From NCBI GenBank assembly GCA_023383795.1, contig JAHDYJ010000034.1, positions 1 to 36,970 on the forward strand: a stretch of 36,970 nucleotides of DNA. Reading direction: 5' to 3'. Source of the DNA: Burkholderiales bacterium (GTDB taxonomy: Bacteria; Pseudomonadota; Gammaproteobacteria; Burkholderiales; SG8-39). Positions within the stretch are counted from its first letter, which is position 1, and every line of letters starts with the position of its first letter. Of the stretch, positions 9,106 to 16,387 are shown piece after piece. The translations under genes were made by a program, and so were the position numbers. The notes beneath the pieces are model-generated. The model was not told the DNA's origin. It saw only the letters and a program-made list of their open reading frames with translations, and made no database searches.

Positions 9106-10980
9106 ATGAATCCGCTCGACCGGCGCGCGGCGACGTGCGACCACGACCGGCGCCTCGCTCGTCCGCGCGCTGTCCGTCCTTCCCTCGTCCGCCCCGGAAC
9201 CGTGCTGCGCGCGGCGCTCCTCGCATGTGCGCTCGGCGCCGCGCCGGCCGCCTCCGCCCAGCTGACCGACCCGGGCCCGGATCTGCGCCCGCCGGTGGCC
9301 GGCTTCGCCAAGGGGCGCGTGCTGGTGCAGCCGCGCGCGGGCCTGCCCGAGCGCGAGCTCGACCGCGTGCTCGCGCCGCACGCGGCGCGGCGGGTGCGCC
9401 TCATCCGGCAGATCCGGGTTCACGTGCTCGAGCTCCCGCCGCAGGCGAATGCGCTCGCGGTCGCGCGGGCGCTGCGCATGCATCCGCACGTCGAGTTCGC
9501 CGAGCTCGATCTCGCGATCGCGCCGGCGCTGGTCCCGAACGATCCCTACTACGGGCAGGCCTGGCACCTGCCGAAGATCGGCGCGCCGCAGGCCTGGGAC
9601 GCTTCCACCGGCGCGGGCGTCACGATCGCGATCCTCGACACCGGCGTCAACGCGGCCCATCCGGACCTCGCCGCACGCATGGTCTCCGGCTGGAACGTGT
9701 ACGACAACACGCCGGACACGAGCGACGTCTACGGCCACGGCACCAAGGTCGCCGGCGCGGCGGCCGCCGCGGGGAACAACGGCGTCGGCGTGGCCGGCGT
9801 GGGGTTCGCCGCGCGCATCATGCCGATCCGGATCTCGGATCCGAGCGGCTACGCGTACTTCAGCGACATGGCCGATGGCGTGATCCGCGCCGCCGACTTC
9901 GGCGCGCGCGTGGCGAACATCAGCTACCAGGGCGCGGCCGGCAGCGCGTCGGTCGACAATGCGGCGCAGTACATGCGCAGCAAGGGCGGGGTGGTCGTGG
10001 TGAGCGCGGGCAACACCGGCGCCGAGCAGGCGATCAACGCGAGTCCGAACGTGACCGTCGCCTCGGCCACCGACAGCGCCGATCAGCGTCCGAGCTGGTC
10101 GAGCTTCGGCGGCTACGTGGACATCGCGGCGCCCGGCGTGAGCGTGCTCACGACGACGAGCAGCGGCGGCTATGGCGGCTTCTCCGGGACGTCGGCCTCC
10201 TCGCCGGTGGTGGCCGGGACCTATGCGCTGATGATGGCCGCGAACCCCGCGCTGCAGCCGGCGGACCTGGACGCGGCGCTCTTCGCGAGCGCGGTGGACC
10301 TCGGCGCGACGGGCAAGGACGCCTACTACGGCGCCGGGCGCGTCGACGCCGCCGGCGCGGTGTCCGCCGCGCGGCAGGCGATCGCGCGCGACACCACGCC
10401 GCCCGCCGTGTCGATCACCAACCCCCCGGCCGGCAGCAAGGTGAGCGGCGTCGTCCCGGTGGACGTCGTCGCGTCCGACAACGTGGCGGTCGCGCGCGTC
10501 GAGCTGCTGGTGAACGGCAGCGTCGTGGCGACGGACGCAGTGGCGCCGTACGCGTTCGCCTGGGACAGCGCCGCAGGGGCCGACGGCGAAGCGACGCTCT
10601 CCGCGCGCGCTGTCGATGCGGCGGGCAACGCCGCGCTCTCCGCGGCCGTCAAGGTGACGGTCGGCAACGACACCACGGCGCCCCTCGTGCAGATCGTCAA
10701 TCCCCCGAACGGCGCCCGGGTCACGGGCACGGTCACCGTCAGCGTGAGCGCGAGCGACGACAACAAGGTCGCGAAGATCACGCTCGTGATCGACGGCAAG
10801 GAGGTCGCGACGAGCTACGGCGCGAGTCTCTCCTACGCCTGGAACACCGGCGGCGGCAAGGGCAAGGGCGCAGGCAAGGGCAAGAACGCTTCCTCCGGCG
10901 GCACGTCCACGCTCACCGCGCGCGCGACCGACCCGGCCGGCAACATCGGCACGGCAACCGCCACCGTCACGCGATACTGA
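9106..10980 (+). CDS. Secreted S8 (subtilisin-like) serine protease with two Ig-like C-terminal repeats
   Basis: Exported peptidase of 624 residues. A signal peptide (hydrophobic core VLRAALLACALGAAPAAS, cleavage near ASA-Q, about residue 51) is preceded by an unusually long basic N-region. A fervidolysin-like prodomain covers about 66-135. The S8 catalytic residues are intact: D178 in ILDTGV, H211 in YGHGTKVAG, oxyanion N303 in SAGNTG and S363 in FSGTSASSP. Two tandem Ig-like repeats (about 430-522 and 525-620) each begin DTT.P.V.I.NP and end with AxDxAGN; the second contains a Gly/Lys-rich insert (GGGKGKGAGKGK). ATG 9106 has GAAGGGGG about 7 nt upstream. The frame is open back to 8884, but that part is the riboswitch. 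Expression is presumably set by c-di-GMP. Confidence 0.92.
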   Translation: MNPLDRRAATCDHDRRLARPRAVRPSLVRPGTVLRAALLACALGAAPAASAQLTDPGPDLRPPVAGFAKGRVLVQPRAGLPERELDRVLAPHAARRVRLIRQIRVHVLELPPQANALAVARALRMHPHVEFAELDLAIAPALVPNDPYYGQAWHLPKIGAPQAWDASTGAGVTIAILDTGVNAAHPDLAARMVSGWNVYDNTPDTSDVYGHGTKVAGAAAAAGNNGVGVAGVGFAARIMPIRISDPSGYAYFSDMADGVIRAADFGARVANISYQGAAGSASVDNAAQYMRSKGGVVVVSAGNTGAEQAINASPNVTVASATDSADQRPSWSSFGGYVDIAAPGVSVLTTTSSGGYGGFSGTSASSPVVAGTYALMMAANPALQPADLDAALFASAVDLGATGKDAYYGAGRVDAAGAVSAARQAIARDTTPPAVSITNPPAGSKVSGVVPVDVVASDNVAVARVELLVNGSVVATDAVAPYAFAWDSAAGADGEATLSARAVDAAGNAALSAAVKVTVGNDTTAPLVQIVNPPNGARVTGTVTVSVSASDDNKVAKITLVIDGKEVATSYGASLSYAWNTGGGKGKGAGKGKNASSGGTSTLTARATDPAGNIGTATATVTRY

Positions 10981-11008
10981 CGCGGCGCGCGGAGCGTGCC
11001 ACGCAAAG

Positions 11009-11038
11009 CGAGACGGCCGCCCGCGGGCGGCCGTCTCG
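11009..11038. terminator. Perfect 30-bp palindrome, bidirectional terminator
   Basis: A perfect palindrome (arm CGAGACGGCCGCCCG and its complement) lies 28 nt after the protease stop and 32 nt from the stop of the convergent PEP-CTERM gene. It is followed by GTTT on the plus strand and CTTTG on the minus strand, a short T-run in both directions. Position between two converging genes supports a shared terminator. Confidence 0.8.
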
Positions 11039-11070
11039 TTTGGCGGGTGTGTTGCGGTCTGCGCGGCGCG

Positions 11071-11667
11071 TCAGGCGCGGAGCCGGCGCCGCAGCCCCAG
11101 CGCGGCGAGCGCGCTGCCGAGCAGGAGCAGCATCCCGGGCTCGGGAATCTCGGTCGGCGGCCCGCCGCCGGTGTCGTAGAAGGTGAGGTGCGAGAGCTCG
11201 AAGAGTTGCCCGTTCGCCGGGTTGAGCGGCGTGTTCCACTCGCCGGACGAACCGAACACGTCGAACAGGTTGAAGAAGTCCCCGCCCTTTGCGACGAAGA
11301 AGGTGATGTCCGGATCGTCGAGATCGTTCTTCTCGTAGACCCACTCCCCGGTCTCCCCGTCGCCGGAGGTGACGAAGCTGAACTCGGTGCCGTCGATCGT
11401 CGGAAAGAGCGGGTTGATCGCGGCCTCCCCGTCCTCTTCGTCCACCTCGAAAACGCCGTCGCCGAGGTAGGCGAACTTGATGATGACCGGAGATCGATCC
11501 GGGTCGTACTGCTCGGGAATCGCGCAGTTCGCGAAGCCTTGACCGAATACGCCCGCGCAGTCGTTTCCTTCGATCGTCGCGATGAAGGCCGCCGACGCCG
11601 TGCCCGAAATCGCCATGAGCGCGGCGCCTGCAACCGCGGTGAAAGTGTTCCGGATGGTGGATTTCAT
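11071..11667 (-). CDS. PEP-CTERM sorting-domain surface protein
   Basis: Exported protein of 198 residues with a cleavable signal peptide (hydrophobic core to ASA near residue 26) and a classic C-terminal sorting signal: IPEPGMLLLLGSALAALG followed by RRRLRA. Such proteins are processed by an exosortase (EpsH/XrtA type), usually in organisms making exopolysaccharide; no exosortase is in this window. The middle is acidic, rich in Asp/Glu/Gly, with two cysteines (NDC and NC) and no recognised domain. The ORF is open upstream to 11850, but ATG 11667 directly starts the signal peptide (MKSTIRN). A sigma-54-like element lies about 43 nt upstream. Confidence 0.9.
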   Translation of the reverse strand: MKSTIRNTFTAVAGAALMAISGTASAAFIATIEGNDCAGVFGQGFANCAIPEQYDPDRSPVIIKFAYLGDGVFEVDEEDGEAAINPLFPTIDGTEFSFVTSGDGETGEWVYEKNDLDDPDITFFVAKGGDFFNLFDVFGSSGEWNTPLNPANGQLFELSHLTFYDTGGGPPTEIPEPGMLLLLGSALAALGLRRRLRA

Positions 11668-11709
11668 GTCCCTGATTGCTCGTGTGGAGTTTGCTTGAGG
11701 GGACGGGTA

Positions 11710-11724
11710 GCAAGAGTCGGACCG
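11710..11724 (-). promoter_or_regulatory. Candidate sigma-54 promoter of the PEP-CTERM gene
   Basis: Minus strand: GG (11723-11722), ten nucleotides, then GC (11711-11710), reading GGTCCGACTCTTGCT. The -12 element TTGCT is perfect and the GG-N10-GC spacing is exact; the -24 element is weaker. The start would fall near 11698, giving a leader of about 30 nt before ATG 11667. RpoN/PrsR-PrsK control of PEP-CTERM genes is known in several proteobacteria, which raises the prior. Confidence 0.45.
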
Positions 11725-11830
11725 AGTAACGACCGGAGTCAGATTTCCCGCTGTCCGGTTTTCGACAAACTGGCATAACAGATTGATTTCATAGATGTCA
11801 TGGACGAAGGCCGGCTGCCGATCGGCCGTC

Positions 11831-11846
11831 GCCGGCCTTGGCCGGC
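11831..11846. terminator. GC hairpin downstream of the coiled-coil gene
   Basis: GCCGGCC-TT-GGCCGGC is a perfect 7-bp dyad about 85 nt after the stop of the minus-strand coiled-coil gene. No T-run follows. It could be a Rho-independent-like terminator or just a GC palindrome. Confidence 0.3.
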
Positions 11847-11931
11847 CCATGCCTGAGCTAGTCCGAGCGGATAGACCGTAAAGCCTATCGACGCGCCGCT
11901 CCCCACGGCGGCCCCGAGGCAGGCCTCGACC

Positions 11932-12297
11932 CTAGCGCGGCGCGGGGTGGGGCTCGCCGTTCGGGGCAGCCTCGAGCGCCGCCTCGAGCTCCAGGACGCG
12001 CCGCTGGAAGAGCGCATTCTGCTGGCGCAGGTTGCGGTTCTCGGCTTCCAGCGCGGCGATCCACTGCCGGGCGCGCTGCGAGTCGTCGGACTCGGTCTCG
12101 AGCCGGCGCAGCGCCGAGCGGATCCGCAGCAGTTCGTCGTTCTGCCGTGCGAGCTCGAGGTAGATGCCGCTGCAGCCGTAGGGGTAGTAGCCCGGCGGAT
12201 AGTAGTACCCGGCGCCGGGCGCAACGGGTTGCGCGGCGGCCGGCGCGCCGAGCAGGGCGGCGAGCAGGCAGGCGATGGAGACCCGAACGATGCACAT
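11932..12297 (-). CDS. Small exported coiled-coil protein, function unknown
   Basis: A 121-residue protein with a Sec signal peptide (hydrophobic core IACLLAALLGAPA, cleavage near AAA-Q, residue 22), a Tyr/Pro/Gly-rich linker (YYYPPGYYPYG) with a single cysteine after it, and a helical region from about residue 47 to 110 with a heptad pattern (LARQNDELLRIRSALRRLE... and IAALEAENRNLRQQNALFQ). This looks like a periplasmic coiled-coil spacer, perhaps envelope-associated. AGGAGGG precedes ATG 12297. It starts 31 nt after the stop of the 3-hydroxyacyl-CoA dehydrogenase, possibly cotranscribed though functionally unrelated. Not recognised as a named family. From its stop to the next start (11668-11931) there is a GC-rich hairpin (GCCGGCC-TT-GGCCGGC, 11831-11846) that may terminate it. 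Confidence 0.75.
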   Translation of the reverse strand: MCIVRVSIACLLAALLGAPAAAQPVAPGAGYYYPPGYYPYGCSGIYLELARQNDELLRIRSALRRLETESDDSQRARQWIAALEAENRNLRQQNALFQRRVLELEAALEAAPNGEPHPAPR

Positions 12298-12328
12298 GCG
12301 TGGCCCTCCTGTTCCCGCGGGCCCGCGC

Positions 12329-13261
12329 CTACGGCCCGACGTCGCGCTTGAGGATCGCGAGCGCGTCGAGCAGCGCCCGCTCGTAGCGCGCCTTCTCGGC
12401 CGCGATGCGCTCGGGCGGCCACTTGTAGAAGCCCTCGCCGGTCTTCACGCCGAGCTTGCCGGCGGCGACGCGCTCGCGCAGGCAGCGGGCCGGCTCCGCG
12501 CTGTTGTTGAGCGTCGGGAAGGTCGTCGCCGACGCGGCGCAGTGGATGTCGAGGCCGGCGAGGTCCTTCTGCAGGATCGGGCCGGCACCGATGAACCGGA
12601 AGCCGAAGCCGTAGCGGACCGCCTTGTCGACGTCCTCGGCGCTCGCGATGCCCTCGTCGACGAGCCAGAACGCCTCGCGCGCGAGCGCGTGCTGGATGCG
12701 GTTGGCGAGGAAGCCGGGGATGTCCCTGCGCACCAGCACCGGCACCTTGCCGAGCGCCTTCATGTCCGCGACGAGCCGCTCGCACACGGCCGGATCGGTC
12801 GCCTCGCCCCGCACGACCTCGACCAGCGGCACGATGTGCGCCGGCATGAAGAAGTGCAGCCCGCACATGCGCGCGCCGGTCGCGAGGCCGCGCCCGATCG
12901 CGCTGATCGGGAAGCTCGAGGAGTTGCTGGCGAGCGTCGCATCGGGACGCGCGAGGCGCTCGAGCTCGGCGAAGACGCGCCGCTTCAGCGCGAGGTCCTC
13001 GGGCGCGCACTCGATCGCGAGCCCGATCCCGGCCCACGGCGCGTCCGGGGCGGCGGGGTGGGCGTGCAGCCGCGCCGCGACGAACGGCGCGTCGAGCTGC
13101 GCGCAGGATTTCGCGACGCGAGCGGCCAGGGACGCCCGTCCTGCCGGGCTGGGCTCCACGACGTGCGCGGTCCAGCCGCCCGCGACCAGGATCGCCGCGA
13201 TGTCGGCGCCCATGGTGCCGCCGCCGATCACCGCCGCCGACCGCAGCGCTTCGTGTCGCAT
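12329..13261 (-). CDS. 3-hydroxyacyl-CoA dehydrogenase family protein
   Basis: NAD-dependent oxidation of a 3-hydroxyacyl-CoA or related 3-hydroxy acid. It has 310 residues with a Rossmann motif near the start (AAVIGGGTMGADIA), the ECAPEDLALKRRVF helix, SNSSSFPIS, the catalytic His in GLHFFMPAHIVPLVEVV and a C-terminal domain with GFLANRIQHALAREA and KTGEGFYKW. It is a stand-alone dehydrogenase (no crotonase domain). PAHIVPLVEVV with a single C-terminal domain resembles L-gulonate/hydroxybutyryl types, so the substrate is open. GGGGAGG precedes ATG 13261. It follows the PhnD-rhodanese gene by 121 nt on the same strand. Confidence 0.9.
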   Translation of the reverse strand: MRHEALRSAAVIGGGTMGADIAAILVAGGWTAHVVEPSPAGRASLAARVAKSCAQLDAPFVAARLHAHPAAPDAPWAGIGLAIECAPEDLALKRRVFAELERLARPDATLASNSSSFPISAIGRGLATGARMCGLHFFMPAHIVPLVEVVRGEATDPAVCERLVADMKALGKVPVLVRRDIPGFLANRIQHALAREAFWLVDEGIASAEDVDKAVRYGFGFRFIGAGPILQKDLAGLDIHCAASATTFPTLNNSAEPARCLRERVAAGKLGVKTGEGFYKWPPERIAAEKARYERALLDALAILKRDVGP

Positions 13262-13382
13262 GCTGCCTCCCCTTTGGCGTCCATTGGCGCCACGGCCTGC
13301 GCGGGCCCTGAAACTGGACCGGCCCGGGCGCGCACCGATTATGCGCGACCGGGCCGGGGACGGGGGCTGGCGCGCAGCGCCG

Positions 13383-14561
13383 CTACTGGGTCGGCAGCCC
13401 CTTCGCCCGCCATTCCGGGAAGCCGCCGCGGAACCAGTACACCTGCTTGTAGCCGGCCTTGATCGCCGCGACGCTCGCCTTGTAGCTCTTCCAGCACTCG
13501 GCGCCGTTGCACGCGAAGATGACCGGCGAGTTCTTGTCCTGCGCGAGCTTCGTCAGGTCGAAGCTGTCCTTGGTCTGGTCGAATCCGACCTCCTTGCGAC
13601 TCTTCTCGCCGTAGGGCAGCGACACCGCGCCTTTGATGTGCCGGTCGGTGTACTCCTCCTTGTTCCGTGTGTCGTAGATCGGAACGCCCTTCTTCATCAG
13701 CTCGGCCGCCTCCTCGGCGGTCACGATCCTCGCGCCGTCGAGCACGCGCGGCGTGAAGTAGCCGAGCGTCGAGACGTACTCGAAGTCGGCGACGGTGATC
13801 GGCGTCATCTTGGTGACGTCGAGCCCGGCGAGCTGGGCGCCGGCGAGCACCTTCGGGTTCGGCGCGAGGAAGGCGGCGCGCAGCTTGTCCTTGGTGGGCT
13901 TGTCGAGCGAGCCGAGCACCGCGACGCTCGTCCCCGGCGCAGCCTTGGTCTCGAGCAGGATGCGGCCCTTGTTCCGCTTCAGCCAGTCCTCGGCGAGGCG
14001 GCGGTCCGCGACGGCGACGTCGGCCTGCCCGAACTCGAGCGCGAGCAGCGCGGCCTCGTGGTAGCGGAACTCGCGTATCTCGGCGAAGTGGCGCTTGGCC
14101 TGCAGCCCCTTGGCGTTCAGCTCGCCGCGCGCGAGGTAGGTGGCGAGCGAATCGGTCGGCGGCATCGCCAGGCGCTTGCCCTTCGCGCCCTCGAGCGAGG
14201 TCACCCCGCTCGCTTCGGTCGCGAGAAAGACCGCGGTCTCCTCGCCCGGGAAGCGGGCGACCGGCTCGTAGCCGTAGCGGACGGCGCTGCCGACGACGTG
14301 CGCGGGTCCGATGATGAGGTCGTAGCCCCCCGAGCGCGTGCGCTGCAATTCGCGCGAGAGGTCCCTGCCGAACGTGAGCCGGACCTCGAGGCCGGACGCG
14401 GCGGCAACGTAGTCGGTGAGGGCCTTGTAGCGATCGACGAAGAACGCGGTGTTGATCTCCTCGCGGGCCTCCCCGGACACGCTGGCCTTGATCGTGGCCG
14501 AGGCGGGCAACGCCGGGAGAGCGAGAGCAGCGGCGAGGGCGCCGGCAAGAAGCGTGCGCAT
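13383..14561 (-). CDS. Exported PhnD-like binding protein fused to a CxxxxCW rhodanese domain
   Basis: A 392-residue periplasmic protein with two domains. A signal peptide (1-22) is followed by a phosphonate/PhnD-type solute-binding domain (about 24-270: NTAFFVDRYKALTDYV, YDLIIGPAHVVGSAVRYGY, SLEGAKGKRLAMPP, FRYHEAALLALEFGQADVAVAD). After a short linker comes a rhodanese domain (about 278-390: AELMKKGVPIYDTRNKEEY, HIKGAVSLPY, FACNGAECWKSYKAS, VYWFRGGFPEW). The active loop has C351 and C356 (C-NGAE-C-W) in place of the usual CxxGxRS, close to the CxxxCW-type rhodaneses linked to PQQ-dependent catabolism. ATG 14561 has AGGAG 6 nt upstream; the frame extends 76 codons further but without export features. 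No ABC permease or ATPase for it lies nearby. Role unknown; a sulfur or redox sensing/carrier function is a guess. Confidence 0.85.
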   Translation of the reverse strand: MRTLLAGALAAALALPALPASATIKASVSGEAREEINTAFFVDRYKALTDYVAAASGLEVRLTFGRDLSRELQRTRSGGYDLIIGPAHVVGSAVRYGYEPVARFPGEETAVFLATEASGVTSLEGAKGKRLAMPPTDSLATYLARGELNAKGLQAKRHFAEIREFRYHEAALLALEFGQADVAVADRRLAEDWLKRNKGRILLETKAAPGTSVAVLGSLDKPTKDKLRAAFLAPNPKVLAGAQLAGLDVTKMTPITVADFEYVSTLGYFTPRVLDGARIVTAEEAAELMKKGVPIYDTRNKEEYTDRHIKGAVSLPYGEKSRKEVGFDQTKDSFDLTKLAQDKNSPVIFACNGAECWKSYKASVAAIKAGYKQVYWFRGGFPEWRAKGLPTQ

Positions 14562-14641
14562 GTGTTCTCCTGCGAGCGGTTGCGTCCATCGCCGCGGGCC
14601 GAGGCGGGCAGACGTGGACGATCGTTGGATGTATGGCGTCG

Positions 14642-14647
14642 ATTCTA
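14642..14647 (-). promoter_or_regulatory. Candidate -10 box (TAGAAT) of the PhnD-rhodanese gene
   Basis: Minus strand TAGAAT, five of six matches to TATAAT, about 80 nt before ATG 14561 in the gap after the HAD gene. No good -35 was found. Confidence 0.3.
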
Positions 14648-14707
14648 GGAGACCGTCCGCGCGGCCGCTGTGACGGATTGCTCGTCCGTCCGGCGCCGTC
14701 GGCGGCC

Positions 14708-15166
14708 TCAGCGAGGATTCCGGCACCGCTCGAGCCGGCGGCGGAGCTCGTCGAGGGCTTCGGCGTCCAGGCCGGTCTCCGGATCGCACCAGACGAGGCG
14801 GTGCCGCTCCGCTCGGGGCCAGCCGCGGTCGTCGTCATCGAGCGCGATCCACTCGCCCGCGTAGCGCGACGCGTCCAGCCAGGACCGGATCGAGGCGTAG
14901 CGCGTCGGCCCGCGGTCGCCGGTCGTCGCGATCACGCGTGCGGCGAGCGGCGCGATCCGCCGCTTGAGCTCGTCGAGCGGGTGCGCGATCTGCCACGAGG
15001 AGCTGATGACGATCCGCACCTCCGCGTGCGGCTCGAGCGCCTCGGCGAGCGCGGGAACGTGCGCGAACCGCGGCAGCGTGGTCCCCGGCGCCGCGCCGAG
15101 CCACGCGCGCTCGTCGAGCGCGTCGAGCGGGTGCAGGACGCCGTCGAAGTCGAGCATCAGCACCAT
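14708..15166 (-). CDS. Small HAD-superfamily protein (Swiss-Army-Knife RNA repair-type HAD domain)
   Basis: A 152-residue HAD-fold hydrolase. Motif I is MLDFDGVLHP (nucleophile D6, acid D8), motif II is the serine run in IVISSSWQ (about 51-60), and the acidic motif IV is IALDDDD (about 108-113). The pattern fits the short HAD domains grouped with RNA-repair HADs in Pfam (from memory), but many are stand-alone phosphatases of unknown substrate. ATG 15166 begins 2 nt after the stop of the FAD monooxygenase, indicating translational coupling. Nothing in context points to RNA repair, so the substrate remains open. Confidence 0.75.
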   Translation of the reverse strand: MVLMLDFDGVLHPLDALDERAWLGAAPGTTLPRFAHVPALAEALEPHAEVRIVISSSWQIAHPLDELKRRIAPLAARVIATTGDRGPTRYASIRSWLDASRYAGEWIALDDDDRGWPRAERHRLVWCDPETGLDAEALDELRRRLERCRNPR

Positions 15167-15168
15167 GT

Positions 15169-16368
15169 TCAGGCGACCATCCCGCAACGCCGTAGCGAGG
15201 AGATCATCGAGGCGTCCAGCATGTACCGGTAGGCGCGCGCAGGATCCGCCGCGAGGCTCGCCATCTCCGCGAGGTTGCGGCTGCGCACGACCGGATCGCG
15301 CTCCTCCATCAGCCGCTTGTTGCGCTCGGTGATCGCGCTGATCGCGTTGATCGCCTCGGGCCGGCGCTGCGGCTCGTAGCCGTCGAGCTCGGCGTCGGGC
15401 GCCGCGCCGTGCCACACGCGCGCGAGCCGCGCGCACAGGCTGAGCGCGTCGTGGATCCCGCCGTTCAGGCCCATGCCGCCCAGCGGATTGTTGAGGTGGG
15501 CCGCGTCGCCGGCGAGGAACACCCGCTGCTTGCGGTAGGTCGCCGCGACGCGCTGGTGCACGCGATAGACCGCCTTGACCAGGATCTCGTAGGGCTCGGG
15601 CCGCGGCAGCAGGTTCTGCAGGCTGTCCTGCAGGCGCTGCTCCTTCATCGCCTCGCTCGGTTCGACCGCCGGATCGACCGGCGTGATCACCCGCCACATG
15701 TCGGGGATCTCGAGCAGCAGGTACCACTCGACCGGGTCCGCGGTGTAGTTGACCGAGCAGATGTCCGGCATGTGCCGCTTGAAGTCGTGGCGCGTGCCGG
15801 CGACGAGGAAATGCTCCGGGAACGTGAATCCCTCGAAGGCGATCCCCGCGGCCTTGCGCACCCGGCTGCGGCCGCCGTCGGCGCCGATCAGGAAATCGCA
15901 GGCGAGCGTGCGCCGCCCGCCGGGCGCATCGACCTCGATCCGCACCTCGTCGTCGGTCTGCCGCAGTCCGGCGAAGGTGTGCTCGAGGAGCAGCGACGCG
16001 CCGATCCGGGCGAGCTCGCGGTAGAGCCAGTCGACGAGCTTGAACTGCTCGCACTGCAGGCGGTACGGATGGCGCGTGTCGCGCGCGAGCGCGGAAAAGT
16101 CGAACTCCGCGATCTTGCCGCGGCGCCGGTCGCGGAACTGGCTCACCGGGGCGACGAGGCCCATGCGGAGCAGCGCCGCTTCCGCGCCGCACTCCTCGAG
16201 CAGGTCGAGCGTCGGCGGATGGAACGTCGAGGCGCGGTAGTCGGGCTGCACGCCGGCCTCGCGCTCGATCAGCGTGACGGGGATGCCGGCGCGGGCGACG
16301 AGCAGCGCGGCGAGCGCCCCGACCGGCCCGCCGCCGACGACGATTACGCGGTCGTGCTTGCGCCGCAT
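15169..16368 (-). CDS. FAD-dependent class A aromatic monooxygenase
   Basis: A 399-residue flavoprotein that would hydroxylate an aromatic compound using NAD(P)H and O2. All three class A fingerprints are present: the N-terminal GxGxxG (VIVVGGGPVGALAALLVARAG with E36 following), the DG motif (CDFLIGADGGRSRVRK, about 156-172) and the GD motif (VFLAGDAAHLNNPLGGMGLNGG, about 294-315). It is shorter than PheA/TfdB phenol hydroxylases, lacking the C-terminal thioredoxin-like domain, so it resembles the 4-hydroxybenzoate or 3-HPP hydroxylase size class. It starts 19 nt after the transhydrogenase gene and is followed 2 nt later by the HAD gene, forming a three-gene operon. Confidence 0.87.
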   Translation of the reverse strand: MRRKHDRVIVVGGGPVGALAALLVARAGIPVTLIEREAGVQPDYRASTFHPPTLDLLEECGAEAALLRMGLVAPVSQFRDRRRGKIAEFDFSALARDTRHPYRLQCEQFKLVDWLYRELARIGASLLLEHTFAGLRQTDDEVRIEVDAPGGRRTLACDFLIGADGGRSRVRKAAGIAFEGFTFPEHFLVAGTRHDFKRHMPDICSVNYTADPVEWYLLLEIPDMWRVITPVDPAVEPSEAMKEQRLQDSLQNLLPRPEPYEILVKAVYRVHQRVAATYRKQRVFLAGDAAHLNNPLGGMGLNGGIHDALSLCARLARVWHGAAPDAELDGYEPQRRPEAINAISAITERNKRLMEERDPVVRSRNLAEMASLAADPARAYRYMLDASMISSLRRCGMVA

Positions 16369-16387
16369 CGCGCGCGGGCCAGCCTTC

